The position numbers and the translations under genes are program-made. From contig JNEM01010049.1 of NCBI GenBank assembly GCA_000697335.1, forward strand, positions 1 through 12,912: 12,912 bases of DNA, in the 5' to 3' direction. This DNA is from Conidiobolus incongruus B7586. Its lineage: Eukaryota > Entomophthoromycota > Entomophthoromycetes > Entomophthorales > Conidiobolaceae. The notes beneath the pieces were generated by a model, which searched no databases, was not told the DNA's origin, and saw only the letters and a list, made by a program, of their open reading frames with translations. Positions 1-10,034 of the stretch are shown piece after piece; the stretch's first letter is position 1; each line of letters begins with the position of its first letter.

Positions 1-29
1 AGTCAATAAGAAATTATATTTTTTAAAAT

Positions 30-51
30 ATATATATATAGATATATATAT
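30..51. repeat. (TA)n low-complexity run
   Basis: Alternating T and A with a single G at 41. It is a simple repeat just before the sequence that recurs at the right end of the window. Confidence 0.8.
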
Positions 52-135
52 TAATATCTTTGTTTAAAAAATTAAGTTTGTAAAATTAGTTATTGAATTT
101 AATTATACTTAAACTAAAGAATATTATCAATTTCC
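38..135 (+). repeat. Direct repeat, left copy
   Basis: This matches 12816-12912 in the same orientation. Shared blocks in order include ttaaaaaattaa, taaaattagtt, tttaattata and ttaaactaaa, with near-equal spacing. The differences are a few substitutions and short indels. The right copy begins immediately after Tc1 copy 2. What element the repeat belongs to is unknown, and both copies are cut by the window edges or fade out. Confidence 0.6.
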
Positions 136-1165
136 TTATATTTTAATATTATTAAGATTTAACCATAAATCTTCTAAAAATATTTAAATTTATAAATAGC
201 TTTTAATATTTAAATATTGTTTATATTAATAATTTATTGCTAGGTAATATATGTTAAAATTAAAAAAGATACTATCTAAAACATATTAAAATCTAGAAAA
301 CTAAATTTAACTATCATTTTATTAATTATTAATAAAGTAACAAAATAAATTAACAATTACGCTTTTATTTCAACTAAAGAATTTTCTAAAAATTTAATAT
401 TAGTTTTATAATCATTTTGTATATATTAAAGCTTAAACTCAGATTAATAAATAAAAATATAAAATTAGAAATTTATTATTTATTCAAAACTTAGAAAAAA
501 AGCTAGAATAATTATTGTGAAAGATAATTTACTAAAATATAACAAGAAATCTAAGATTTTATAAAAAATAATTATAGTAGATAAATTTGAAATATTAATA
601 TAAATATCTATATTTGTTTATCAAAATAAAAATTAAAATACTGAATTAAACAAAACAAACTCTTATAAATTCTTTTAATTAACTATTTTATTAATAAGAA
701 ATTATTAATTATTATAATAGATTATAATAATATATACTGTTTTAATTCAATTCTTTAAGGAAAATTAATTAATAATAAGCTTTATATTGTTTTTGTCAAT
801 AAAAATATTTTTAATTATTATTTTTAATAAAAATTAGGAAAACTTATACTCTATATCTATTTAATTAATCCATATATATTTTATTGTTTATATTAGTTTA
901 ATTATAATTTATTTTTTATTCTATTTTTATTAAATTGATCTATTCTTATCTAAGTATAAGAAGGATAATAAGGACTTATCTAGCTATTTATTTCTTCCTT
1001 CATTTATCCTACTATATATTCATCTATTAGACAAAAATTAATTTTAAATTTCTAACAAAAATCTCTAATAAAATCCCTTAATTAATATTATAACTTACCT
1101 ATAATCTAATTTAATTTAATATAATTATCCTAGTTTCTAGTATTAAAATAGTATATGATAGTAAT

Positions 1166-1179
1166 GAGATATATATCTC
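1166..1179. repeat. 14-bp perfect palindrome
   Basis: The sequence gagatatatatctc equals its own reverse complement. In DNA this AT-rich such palindromes arise easily, so no function is claimed. Confidence 0.4.
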
Positions 1180-1413
1180 TTTTATTCTGATCTAAAATAC
1201 TACAAATATTATAATATATATTTTATAGCCTTTTCATTAAATCTTAATATTCTATTATTACTTTTTTATTCTTATTTTTTGTTATCTTTTTTTATGTCTT
1301 ATTTTTTCTATAGTTTTTTTCTTATCCCTCTATATCTTCAATAATAAATTACTATTGCTCTCTTAATTATATTATAATTTGTTTAGATAAAACCAATATA
1401 ACTATCTATAGTT

Positions 1414-1435
1414 TTTTATCTTACATAAGATAAAA
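1414..1435. repeat. Short hairpin, 10-bp arms
   Basis: The arm ttttatctta (1414-1423) is followed by the 2-base loop ca and the exact inverse arm taagataaaa (1426-1435). No gene beside it would make it a terminator; chance is a real possibility at this composition. Confidence 0.4.
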
Positions 1436-2253
1436 TTAAGAAAATTCCCTCAACTAATATAGAGATACCTTCTTTATACTAAAAGTTCTCTTTATTAAAA
1501 ATTTCTTTGATAAAGATAATAACCCAAATGATTATTTTTACTAACTAAATAATCAAAAAGAAATGAACATTTTAATTTTTTATTTATTAAATATCATTAC
1601 CAAAAAAAATGACTCTTTCTCTATTTATATACTAAGCTTATAAAATCTTTCCTATAATTTTTTTTATCAAATAATTATTAAAACAATTAAAGAACTATTA
1701 TAATTTTAGAAAAACTTAACAAATCCCAGGTTTTTTGAATTTTTTTGACATATATTTTAAATATATCCTAAAAACTATATCAGAGCAATTAGATTTAATA
1801 TGTATCTATTTAACAAGTAATCCTTGAATCTAGCTGGAAAACTATTAAAGATTATATTATTTTTTTAATCGGTATATTTCTAATTATATCAATAATTTTA
1901 AATAATTTAAACAAAAAACAAAAATAATATTTTATTTTTTTAACTATGAAAATATTGCTTATTATAAACTTTTAGATCTAATTCAAATTACCAATGTTTT
2001 TAGTTATTTAGATATTTATTGATATTTTTAAAACTACCTCCCTTAATAATATTTTTTTAATTAAATTATAAGCTTTTTATATAAACTCAAGAAGGAAATC
2101 TATAATAAAACTAATTTTTTAGTCTTTTCTTAAAATAACTTTTCAAATATATTATAGAGTTGGTTTTAAAATATAACTCACTATATACTAGATTAAAAGA
2201 AAAAAATCCATTCTTTTTTTTGATCTTTTTTTAATTCCCTAGTCTTATCCATT

Positions 2254-2663
2254 TATTTTATAAGTATAATGGTAGTTAAACCAATATAATGTAGAGGAAA
2301 ACTTAATATAGAAGTAGTGTGGTATAAAACATAGCAATATAATATGGTTGTAGTGTGTAAGTATAGATAAAATTTAATTAAGCTTTAAACTAGGGTGAGT
2401 TGTTAATATATTAAGATTTATATTATGTAGTGTTAATATATTATAATATTAATAAGAAGTAGTCTCAATCTTAGAAGTAATATAAAAGTAAGAAATAGTA
2501 AGAATTGAGAGGAAAAAGAAAAAGCCTAGTTTATTAGATAACTTAATACTATTTATAAAATTAATTTAATTATACAAATATATATTAATCATATAATTTA
2601 TAGTTAATTGAAATATATGAAAGTATATATAAAAATTTAAAGAACTAGTCTCTTAATATATTT
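2254..2663. other. Target site duplication around the solo LTR
   Basis: tattt occurs at 2254-2258 and again at 2659-2663, directly touching the two LTR ends. The perfect match shows that the LTR arrived by integration and that the flanks have not been rearranged since. Confidence 0.85.
2259..2658 (-). repeat. Solo LTR of the Ty3/Gypsy chromovirus family
   Basis: The reverse complement aligns end to end with the LTRs at 4329-4726 and 9632-10029 and is nearly the same length (400 against 398 bp). It is flanked by the identical 5-mers tattt at 2254-2258 and 2659-2663, as expected for a 5-bp target site duplication. No internal retroelement sequence adjoins either side, so it is best read as the product of recombination between the two LTRs of a lost element. 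It lies opposite in orientation to the full-length element. The fossil is old; most differences from the other LTRs are transitions. Confidence 0.93.
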
Positions 2664-4203
2664 ATAATTCTAATTAAATAATTATTGATATCATTTATAT
2701 CAACAAAAAATCATCAGCTATATCTACCAAATATGTTTCTTTTATACTGAAATAATATAAATTCATTCTCTAGTATAATAGATATAATTATTTTTACTAA
2801 TGGAATAACTTTTATAATTACTTAATTTACCCCCAAAATTGTAATTCCTTTTAACTCAAATAAAACTCTTTTTATTACAAAGAAAAAGAAATAAATTAGT
2901 AAATATAAATTATCTTTATTAAATAACTAACCCTATTAATCTTTCTTTCTAATTAATTATTTGTCTTAATTCAAAAACTACCAAATCATTTTTAAACTTA
3001 ACCACTAGATTTAATATCACTAATAATAATCTTAATATACCCTCTTTACTTTGTCCATTTAATATTATTAATAATAGAATCACTGAATAAAATAATTTGA
3101 GCATTGATATTGAAAAATATCCAACCCAAATAAGTTTAACCTAAAATCTTCAATTATCATTTATTTTTGTTTTATCACCTAACTTTAATAACAATTTTTC
3201 AACATTTCCATTGATTTTTGCTAGTTCAATTTTTATTATAAACATGAATGTCTTATTTAATACTAGTTTTATTAATTGCTCAATTAATAATTTATTAGCT
3301 TTAGAACTCAATCTTATTCCCACTCCTTTTTTTATTAAACTTATATTAGCTGACAAATCTAAATATCTTTCTATAAGTCTTGTCTTAACTCTCTTATCAC
3401 TTTCAAACTAATATACTAAATAATTCAACTTTATTGCTATTTTAATATATTTTAATATTATTTTAAGGTTGAATTGAATAAAATCATATTTACCTATTAT
3501 TTTAAATTTACTTTTAAATAGTGCTTTCTAATCAATCTTTAAGTATAATAATAAATAAATCAATTTTAATTCTATTAACAATCTTACTTATAATTCTTTT
3601 TTAACTTAATTAACCTATAACCTATTTTAACTAGTATACTATTTAACTTAAATAATAATTATAATAATAATTCTAATTTAATATTAAATTATTATATTAA
3701 TTCCACTAATTTTAATAAATCCATCTAATCCATTAATATTAATTTACTTCCAAATATTGTTTAATCTATTAATTACTTTTCTTCAATCCTAAAATTATAT
3801 TTAAATTCAATTATCTATCAAATCAATCACTTTCAAATTTCTTAAAAAAACCAAATTCAATATTATTGTTTTGTTTTTATTTCTCCCTATTTAAATAATA
3901 TATAAACTTATTCTTTAGATGTTATAACCTTGCTATTTGACCACCTAACATTAAAAAGTTTTAACTTTTTTTTACCTATTATTCTAATGATTAATGCTTC
4001 TAGTTATGTTATTAGAGGTTAGCTTAATCAACTTAATTCTATAGATTTTAACATTAATTCTTTAAATTGCTTTTAAAAGGGAATAAGCATTAAAGATTTA
4101 ATACTTAAATTAATAAACTTTTGTCTAGTTGTCTTTTATTTTTTTAAAACATTACCAGCAAAACTAAATTAACTAGTTTATAAATAAACAATTTTATATA
4201 ATT
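2664..4203. other. Unassigned stretch, C-rich on the plus strand
   Basis: No gene family is recognised on either strand. The plus strand shows clearly more C than G, with T- and C-rich tracts. From about 3100 to 3420 both strands are less interrupted by stops than elsewhere. In the two identified element types the strand with more C is the coding strand, which would favour plus-strand coding here. However, the longest minus-strand reading (3356 down to 3150, 68 residues, rich in Leu, Ile and Lys) is the more protein-like in charge pattern. Neither argument settles it. The region was continuous with 1-2253 before the solo LTR inserted, so both may be one decayed element. Confidence 0.4.
3150..3411. 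pseudogene. Anonymous less-interrupted patch, possible relic of coding sequence
   Basis: Two overlapping open stretches lie here on opposite strands: 3356 to 3150 on minus (68 residues) and 3211 to 3411 on plus (66 residues). On the minus strand the reading stays open upstream of the first Met to a stop near 3409, adding roughly 17 residues, among them ESDKRVKTRLIERYLDLS. It is helical-looking and charged, but I recognise no domain. The plus reading is rich in Ser, Thr, Leu and Asn and has no family look. Being open on both strands mostly reflects locally fewer TA-rich stops. At most one is a relic of a real gene. I assign no function. Confidence 0.2.
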
Positions 4204-4328
4204 CACTAACCTATAAAAGTAAGATATAAAATCAAAAACACATTTATTTTTACTAATAACTTGATTAATATTTAATGAAATAAACTTAAATTGAATAATT
4301 AAAATCTATTATATTTATTAATCATATA
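4204..4328 (-). mobile_element. Tc1/mariner copy 1, left terminal fragment cut off by the retroelement
   Basis: The fragment begins with CACTAACCTATAAAAGTAA, almost identical to the outer end of copy 2 at 11247 and of the type seen at Tc1 termini (CA...CAAAAGTA). It continues to match 11247-11370 with mostly transition differences. At 4328 it stops at the 5' LTR and resumes at 10035. Counting from the outer end to the inner aaag-type block gives 187 bp once the retroelement is set aside, against 188 bp in copy 2, so this is the same inverted repeat split by an insertion. The two bases before the end are TT rather than TA. Confidence 0.85.
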
Positions 4329-4726
4329 TGATAAAAGACTAGTTCTCTAAATTTTTATATATACTTTCATATAATTCAATTAACCATAAATTATATGCTT
4401 AATTTATACTTATATAATTAAATTAATTGTATAAATAATACTGAATTATCTAATAGAATAGGTTTTTCTTTTCCTCTCAACTCTTACTATTTTTTACTTT
4501 TACATTACTTTTAAGATTGAAACTACTTTTTATTAATATTAGAGTATATTAGTATTACCTAATATAAATCTTAATATATCACTAACTCATTTTAGTTTAA
4601 AGTTTAATTAAACTTTGTTTATATTTACACACTATAGCTACATTATATTACTATATTTTATACCACACTACTTTTATATTAAGTCTTCCTCTACACTATA
4701 TTAATTTAACTACCACTACACTTATA
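4329..4726 (+). repeat. 5' LTR of the chromovirus
   Basis: It matches the 3' LTR at 9632-10029 at equal length (398 bp) and the solo LTR on the minus strand. It begins TG at 4329, and its far end corresponds to the CA that closes the 3' LTR. Shared landmarks include a pyrimidine-rich block near 4464-4480 and a conserved ccacactac block near 4663-4671. No promoter motif can be picked out with confidence at this base composition. Confidence 0.93.
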
Positions 4727-4740
4727 TAGTAGCAACAATA
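4727..4740 (+). other. Primer-binding-site trace
   Basis: The bases directly after the 5' LTR, tagtagcaac, resemble the TGGTAGC-type primer site that pairs with the 3' end of an initiator methionine tRNA. The position is exactly where a minus-strand primer site belongs. The tRNA assignment is tentative. Confidence 0.5.
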
Positions 4741-4879
4741 AAACTATTAAAAACCTACTAGCAATTAATAACTATTTGTATTAAACCTAATTAATACTAT
4801 TTTAAATTTTATCTATAATTTATTTTATTTAAATTTAATACTATATACTATAATACCACCAAAAAAAAAGATACCCTTA

Positions 4880-5800
4880 TATTATTTTAATAATGATAAT
4901 AGCTTAATTACTAAGTGAATTTAAAACTTTAGTCTTTAAAAGCTTATTGCCCTTTAAGAAGTTTATATTAAACAACTTCTGATTGAAAAAAACATGTCTT
5001 AAAGAGTTTAAATCTAACAAACTAGCTACTTCACTATAATTAATATATTAAACTAACTCTTTAGTATCTTTAAAAACAAATTAACTACTTATGATAGTTT
5101 TAAAAACCTTTACAAACTTAAAAACTATCTTAAAAATATAAAGAATTACCTTAATTTAATCTTAGATAAAGATTTAAAGAATATCTTTAAATTAGCCACT
5201 TTTTTTTAGAAATATTTATTTATACTTGGTAGTTAAATCATTATAAGCTTAATCCTAAAGAATCTTTAATAAGATAGCTTATTACAAAAATACAAACTTT
5301 TAAACAATTAGAAAAAGCCTTTAAAGAGAGGTATTACTTAAAAGATTAAGTTTAATTAGCAAGAGAAAAGCTTTCCTAGCTTAAATAAAAAACTTTTACA
5401 AGATAATTGATTGAGAAATTTAATAAGATATGTTTAAATATATTATATATCACTAAAAATAAATAAATCTATAAACTATTATCATACCTTAACCTTCAAG
5501 TGAAACTCTAGTTAGTTAATAGGGAATACTTTAATAAAATGTTTTTTTAATATTTGTGATATAATAATTATAATTGATAATATCTTTTACTCAATAACTA
5601 AATTTTCCTATCCTAAAAATTAATCTTTTAAACTTTACTCTAACCCACTTAAATTTCAAATGATAGATGTTTTTGCTTTAAGACTTCATAAGAAAACTTT
5701 TAGTAAAGAAGCTAAAGCTTACTTAAGAGTAAATAGAGGTTGTTACTACTATTGAAAAACTTAAGTTAACTATAAAGCTAATAAATACCCCTTAAGAAAA
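4880..5800 (+). pseudogene. gag trace (capsid/nucleocapsid region) of the chromovirus
   Basis: The Retrotrans_gag-like signature is visible around 5310-5450: an ERYYLKD-like segment followed by a REKLS segment and then a FNKICLNI segment, which matches the order in fungal Ty3/Gypsy gag proteins. A zinc-knuckle trace of CCHC spacing follows at about 5736-5795. In a live element this protein would form the capsid that encloses the RNA and the reverse transcriptase. Here it is a heavily broken fossil with no usable reading frame. The 5' boundary is not determinable. Confidence 0.75.
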
Positions 5801-6039
5801 TAACACCTGTTTTATTCTCAACAATCTTAACTTACCAACTATAAATCAAACTTAAATAATATCAATATAACCTTAGAATCACTTTTTTCATAATTAGTTA
5901 GCAGATTCTAATCTAATCTACAAAAGTTCTAATAGACTACTGATTATATAAATTAAACTATATATACTAGAGAAATCTAACTGATTAAACCATTAAAAAC
6001 TAGAAATATTCTAGTAACTAATCTACCTTATAACTCTTT

Positions 6040-6330
6040 ACCTTTAACCATTACTTTATTGTTTATGTTAATTAATTTATTTATAAACACACTTGTTATT
6101 GTTTTAATTGATTCTAGTTTTAATTGTATTATCTCTTCTTTTATTGTTGTAAAACTATCTTTACCTATCTAAAAAAGTAACTTAATAATTAAATATACTA
6201 ACAACTTAATAGAACAAGCATTTAACACTATATCTAGATACTTATTATTACCCCCTAATTACTCCCAATATATTAAATTCTTAGTTGGTAACATTAGTTA
6301 TAATTTTATACTAGATTAAAATTAGTTTAA
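6040..6330 (+). pseudogene. Aspartic protease trace of the chromovirus
   Basis: A VLIDSS segment at 6101-6118, preceded by hydrophobic residues, matches the active-site region of retropepsin-type proteases (the I-D-S core). It lies between the gag zinc-knuckle trace and the reverse transcriptase, as expected. In living relatives the enzyme cuts the polyprotein. The trace is short and broken, so the boundaries are approximate. Confidence 0.65.
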
Positions 6331-6679
6331 ATATCACAGTTTTATATGTATTAATATTACCCTAGAAAGTTACAAATTTATTTCTTTTATATTCCAAAAG
6401 AAATTAGTGGAATTAATCTCAAAAAATCTATATTACCCTATTATAAAATTATTAAATATTATACCTAACACTAACTTTACAATTGTAGCAAATATTTTTA
6501 TTGTTATAAGTAAAAATCAGTATAAAAAACTAATTAAAAACCCTAATAATTTATAAAGATATATATTTGTTTATTACTTATCTATTAGTACTTCATCTAT
6601 TAATTTCAATAAAGTTATATTTAATAACCACTTCTTATATAATACAATAAGTTAATTTGCTAATGTTTTTGAACCTATA

Positions 6680-7290
6680 GATAAATTACCTCTTAAACAT
6701 AATATTAAGTATAAAATTAAACTACTCCCTAGTACACAATTATACTTAAAGTTTACTTACCATTTATCTCTTAAATAATATCAAACTTTAAAAAAAGAAA
6801 TCTAAAAACTATTTAAAAATAGGTATATTAGACCTTTTTCCTTATTATAAAAATCTCTAATCCTTTTTGTAAAAAAGGCTAATGGTGGTTAGAGATTATA
6901 TATTAATAATTGTGTTTTAAACTCTAAAACTATCAAGGATAATGCTTTATTACTAAACCTACATAATGTTAGGGATAAACCACTTAAATCAATTACATTT
7001 ATTAAACTAGATGTTAAGAATAGATATTATAACATTAAAGTTGAAAAAAACTCTATCCTTTTAACTATTTTCAATATTCTTTTAAGCTACTATAAATTTA
7101 CTGTTATAAACTTTAGATTGTGTAATGCCTTTGTAACTTTTATTTAATTCATCAATTCCCTTTTTAACCCTGTTATTAATAACTTTATTATTATTTACCT
7201 TAATGATATTGTAATCCATTTAAAAACTAAAAATAAATATATTTAACATGTTAATTAAGTTCTACAAATTATTCAAGAATATAAACTACC
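6680..7290 (+). pseudogene. Reverse transcriptase trace of the chromovirus
   Basis: This is the clearest domain in the window. Near 6690 there is an LP...IKLLP-type segment, then FVKKANGG at 6866-6890 followed by the region of the family's tyrosine/arginine motif. A KLDVKNRYYNIKVE segment lies near 7005-7050, LCNAFVTF near 7115-7145, and the catalytic YLND block (corresponding to the YxDD box) at 7196-7207. The order and spacing are those of Ty3/Gypsy reverse transcriptases of the fungal chromovirus group. The domain is a fossil with many breaks. Confidence 0.93.
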
Positions 7291-7299
7291 TTTGAAATT

Positions 7300-8060
7300 A
7301 TCAAAATGTATTTTTAATGCTTTTTTGTCTTTTTCTATGGTTATATTGTTTCCTTTAAAAGAATTAGTATTAATCCAACTAAACTCAATGGTGTTAGAGC
7401 TTTTACTATACTTATAAACAAAGATTAGCTTATGTTTATACTTGGATTATTAAATTACTTTAAAGATTTCATTGATTCTTTTGTTGAACTTACTATTTTT
7501 TTTACTAATCTGTTAAACAAAGCTCTTTTTTTAAATAAACCCTGCTATACACTTTTTGTATAAATGTTTTAATTTTCTATATTACCAATGCTTTTGGTTT
7601 ATTTATCTTTAATCTAAAATTACCTACTATCATTTTTACTAACTTTAGTTCTTTTGTTATTAGTAGAAAGTTAACCTAGTTTGAATTTAATTTATATTTT
7701 ACCCTTTAACTATAGTATAAAATAATAAATAAAGGAGAATAAGTTAAGTTTAACTTTATAAATGTTATATTAAAACTAATTACATCCTGGTTAAAAAAAT
7801 AAAACCAGCTAAATTAAAATATCTAGTCTATAAATAAAAACTCTTTACTTTGGTAGAAATAATTAAAAATCACTTACATTTCCTATCCTACAACCTTTTT
7901 TTAATATTTAAAAATTATAAATCACTTATCTACTTAAATACTCAGAAGTATTTATTAAGAAAATAAATTAAATAGATTAAAATTATTTAAGCTTACTTTT
8001 TTTTATTTAATATCACTTAAGTTAATAAAATTATATTATAGATACTTTGTTAAAAAATCT
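7300..8060 (+). pseudogene. RNase H trace and connection region of the chromovirus
   Basis: A TNAFGL segment near 7584-7601 sits where the first catalytic aspartate block of the RNase H domain (TDAS type) is expected. It is followed by an IIFTNFSS-to-RKL segment and a KNHLHFL segment. A QKYLLRK stretch near 7940-7962 corresponds to the LSxRQxRW region that closes this domain in Ty3/Gypsy elements. In live relatives the domain degrades the RNA template. It is broken throughout. Confidence 0.75.
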
Positions 8061-8239
8061 TACATATTTACACTTTTATTCTAATTACAAAAACCTAGCA
8101 AATATTAGCTTAATTATTATTAATGAAGGAAATAAAAAATTTATTAAACTACTTTAAGAAACACTGTTAAATAATAATTTCTTTATTTTAGTTTAAGAAA
8201 AACTCTTTAAACCATTAGAAAACTAATTAAAATATGTTA

Positions 8240-9395
8240 AAAGATTTAAAATTATCAATAACTTACTATACTATAATAATTGTCTATATATTCTTATTAT
8301 TCACTAGATTTAACAAACAATATTTAATGAATGCTATAACCTATTTATTAGAGAATATCAAAACTAGTTAAAGATTGCTGAGAGAATTAAAATAAGGTAT
8401 TACTAATCTTCCCTAATTAAATTAATTTAGAAATACACTAATACCTGTAATATATGCTAAAGAACTAAATATAATACTCAATTAAAATATAATAAACTTA
8501 TTCCCTTACAAGTCTCTAATAGAATTTAATACAAATCCAAGTTTATTTTATAGAAATCTTTAAATCAACAAATAGTTATAATAACTTATTAATTGTAATT
8601 GACTCATTTTCTCAATATGTTTATTTTATTCTTTATTTTAAAACTTCTACAGCTAAAAATGTTGTACTATTGTTATTCTCTAATATCTTTACCTATCATA
8701 GAATTGCACAAACTATTGTATCAGATAAAGATATATAATTTAACTCTTAATTCTAGAAATCATTATCTTTTTTTTAAGATTAACCTAGCTATGTCTATTA
8801 CCAATTAATATTAAATCAATAAACTTGCTGAAATAACTATTAAAACCTTAAAGTATATATTTAAAGTTTATATTAACACTAATCAGTTAAATTAAAATAC
8901 TTATATCTATTAACTTTAATATACATTTAATACCTCTATCAACAAATTAACAGGTTTTAGCCTTTATTTCATTAATTATAACAAACATCTTTATTTAATA
9001 ATTGCTTTAAAATTTTAAATCAATTTACCTTTAGACATTGTTGAATTTTAATCTAATATTAAGCATATTAATTCCCTCATTAAATTTAACTTAGTATAAA
9101 ATTAAAGGATTATAGAATAACAATACTTAATGTTATCTAGAAATCCTCCTAAATATAAAATTAACATACTTGTATACTTAGAATAATTTACTTTTAAACC
9201 TACCCTACTTAAATCTAGCTTAAATCTAAAATACTTACTATTATATTATAGTCCCTATAAAATTTAATCTATTGATTTAAATTTTGAAAATATTACCTTG
9301 GAATTACCTTTAACTTTAAAGATCAACCCTACCTTTCATATATCTAAAATTAAACCATACTTTGAAGATTTTAACACTTTTCTTAATTGATTAAA
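8240..9395 (+). pseudogene. Integrase trace of the chromovirus
   Basis: The HHCC zinc-binding region lies at about 8270-8470; it ends in an NTCNIC segment and holds an AERIK...RYY block typical of this family. The catalytic core follows: LLIVIDSFSQYVYFIP near 8585-8632, TIVSDKDI near 8713-8740, then the YVYYQL region. The C-terminal GPY/F-type module is at about 9249-9370 and ends FHISKIKPYFEDF. The order is complete. A 69-residue open stretch at 8599-8808 lies in another frame across the core and is not the integrase reading. The domain is a broken fossil. Confidence 0.9.
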
Positions 9396-9429
9396 AACCC
9401 CAAAACTAGATTAAATTATTAATTAAAAT

Positions 9430-9595
9430 AAAGAAGAAGAATACTATGTTGATTATATAATTAAATCTAAATTTATTAGGAATAAACTTTATTTTTATGT
9501 AAAATAAATAGGTTATTTTATTAAAGAAGTTACATAAGAACCCCTAAAAAATATTAAGAATAACTTAACTTATTTTACCTATTTACAAAAATCTA
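9430..9595 (+). pseudogene. C-terminal chromodomain trace of the chromovirus
   Basis: Right after the integrase GPY/F module comes EEEYYVDYIIKSKFI, then KLYFYVK, IGYF and EPLKN segments in the spacing of a chromodomain (E-Y-x-V-E-x-I, L-x-Y-x-V-K-W, W-E-P-x-x-N). Chromodomains at this position define chromoviruses; in relatives they bind methylated histone H3 and steer integration into heterochromatin. That role is family knowledge. Here the domain is fossil and ends about 35 bases before the 3' LTR. Confidence 0.85.
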
Positions 9596-9631
9596 AAGAG
9601 TGTGTCTCTTTTAAAAAACTTACTAAGAAAG

Positions 9632-10029
9632 TATTAAGAAACTAATTCTTTAAATTCTTATATATACTTTTATATAATTCAATTAACTATAAATTATATA
9701 GTTAATTTATAATTATATAATTAAATAAATTTTATAAATAACACTAAATTATCTAATAAAATAAATTTTTCTTTTCCTCTCAACTCTTACTATTTTTTAC
9801 TTTTACATTACTTCTAAGATTGAAATTACTTTTTATTAATATTAGACTATATTAACACTACCTAATATAAATTTTAATTTATTAATAACTTATCCTAGTT
9901 TAAAACTTAATTAAACTTTGTTTATACTTACACACTATAATTATATTATATTACTATATTCTACACCACACTACTTTTATATTAGGTTTTCCTTTATATT
10001 ATATTAGTTTAACCACCATTATATTTACA
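9632..10029 (+). repeat. 3' LTR of the chromovirus
   Basis: It matches the 5' LTR over its whole 398 bp, mostly differing by transitions, and closes with ttaca at 10025-10029. A short purine run ending at 9631 (aagaaag) is a weak polypurine-tract candidate just upstream. The following gtata at 10030-10034 pairs with atata at 4324-4328 as the target site duplication. Confidence 0.93.
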
Positions 10030-10034
10030 GTATA

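Larger units (their letters stand above)
1..2253. other. Unassigned AT-rich stretch, no recognisable gene
   Basis: I see no gene here. G and C are both very scarce in the first 900 bases and stops crowd all frames. Between about 900 and 1500 the plus strand carries more C than G. The minus strand between about 1500 and 1850 reads with somewhat fewer interruptions, but I recognise no family in any frame. Two small palindromes are noted separately. The stretch is probably decayed repeat DNA, because its left edge recurs at 12816-12912 and its composition matches the transposons beside it; that is inference. Confidence 0.5.
4329..10029 (+). mobile_element. Fossil Ty3/Gypsy chromovirus (LTR retrotransposon)
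   Basis: The element spans about 5.7 kb with LTRs of 398 bp at each end and a 4.9-kb interior. Domain traces follow the Ty3/Gypsy order: gag with a zinc-knuckle trace, protease, reverse transcriptase, RNase H, integrase, then a C-terminal chromodomain that marks it as a chromovirus. The 5-mers flanking it, atata at 4324-4328 and gtata at 10030-10034, agree except for one G/A transition. All major parts are present in order, but it is a fossil with dozens of breaks and cannot be active. LTR divergence cannot date it, because C-to-T decay dominates. It is younger than the Tc1 copy it split. Confidence 0.95.

Noticed and set aside
1414-1435. The hairpin as a transcription terminator
   Set aside because: There is no gene upstream on either strand, and A/T hairpins are common by chance at this composition.
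3211-3411. 66-residue plus-strand open stretch as a gene
   Set aside because: It overlaps the minus-strand stretch at 3150-3356, has no recognisable domain and lies in decayed DNA. It is described as an anonymous patch rather than a gene.
2259-4726. A second retroelement between the inverted LTRs at 2259-2658 and 4329-4726
   Set aside because: The two LTRs face opposite ways, each has its own target duplication, and no retroelement domain lies between them.
8599-8808. 69-residue open stretch on the plus strand
   Set aside because: It overlaps the integrase core in a different frame. The family motifs are read in the neighbouring frame, so this is a shadow.
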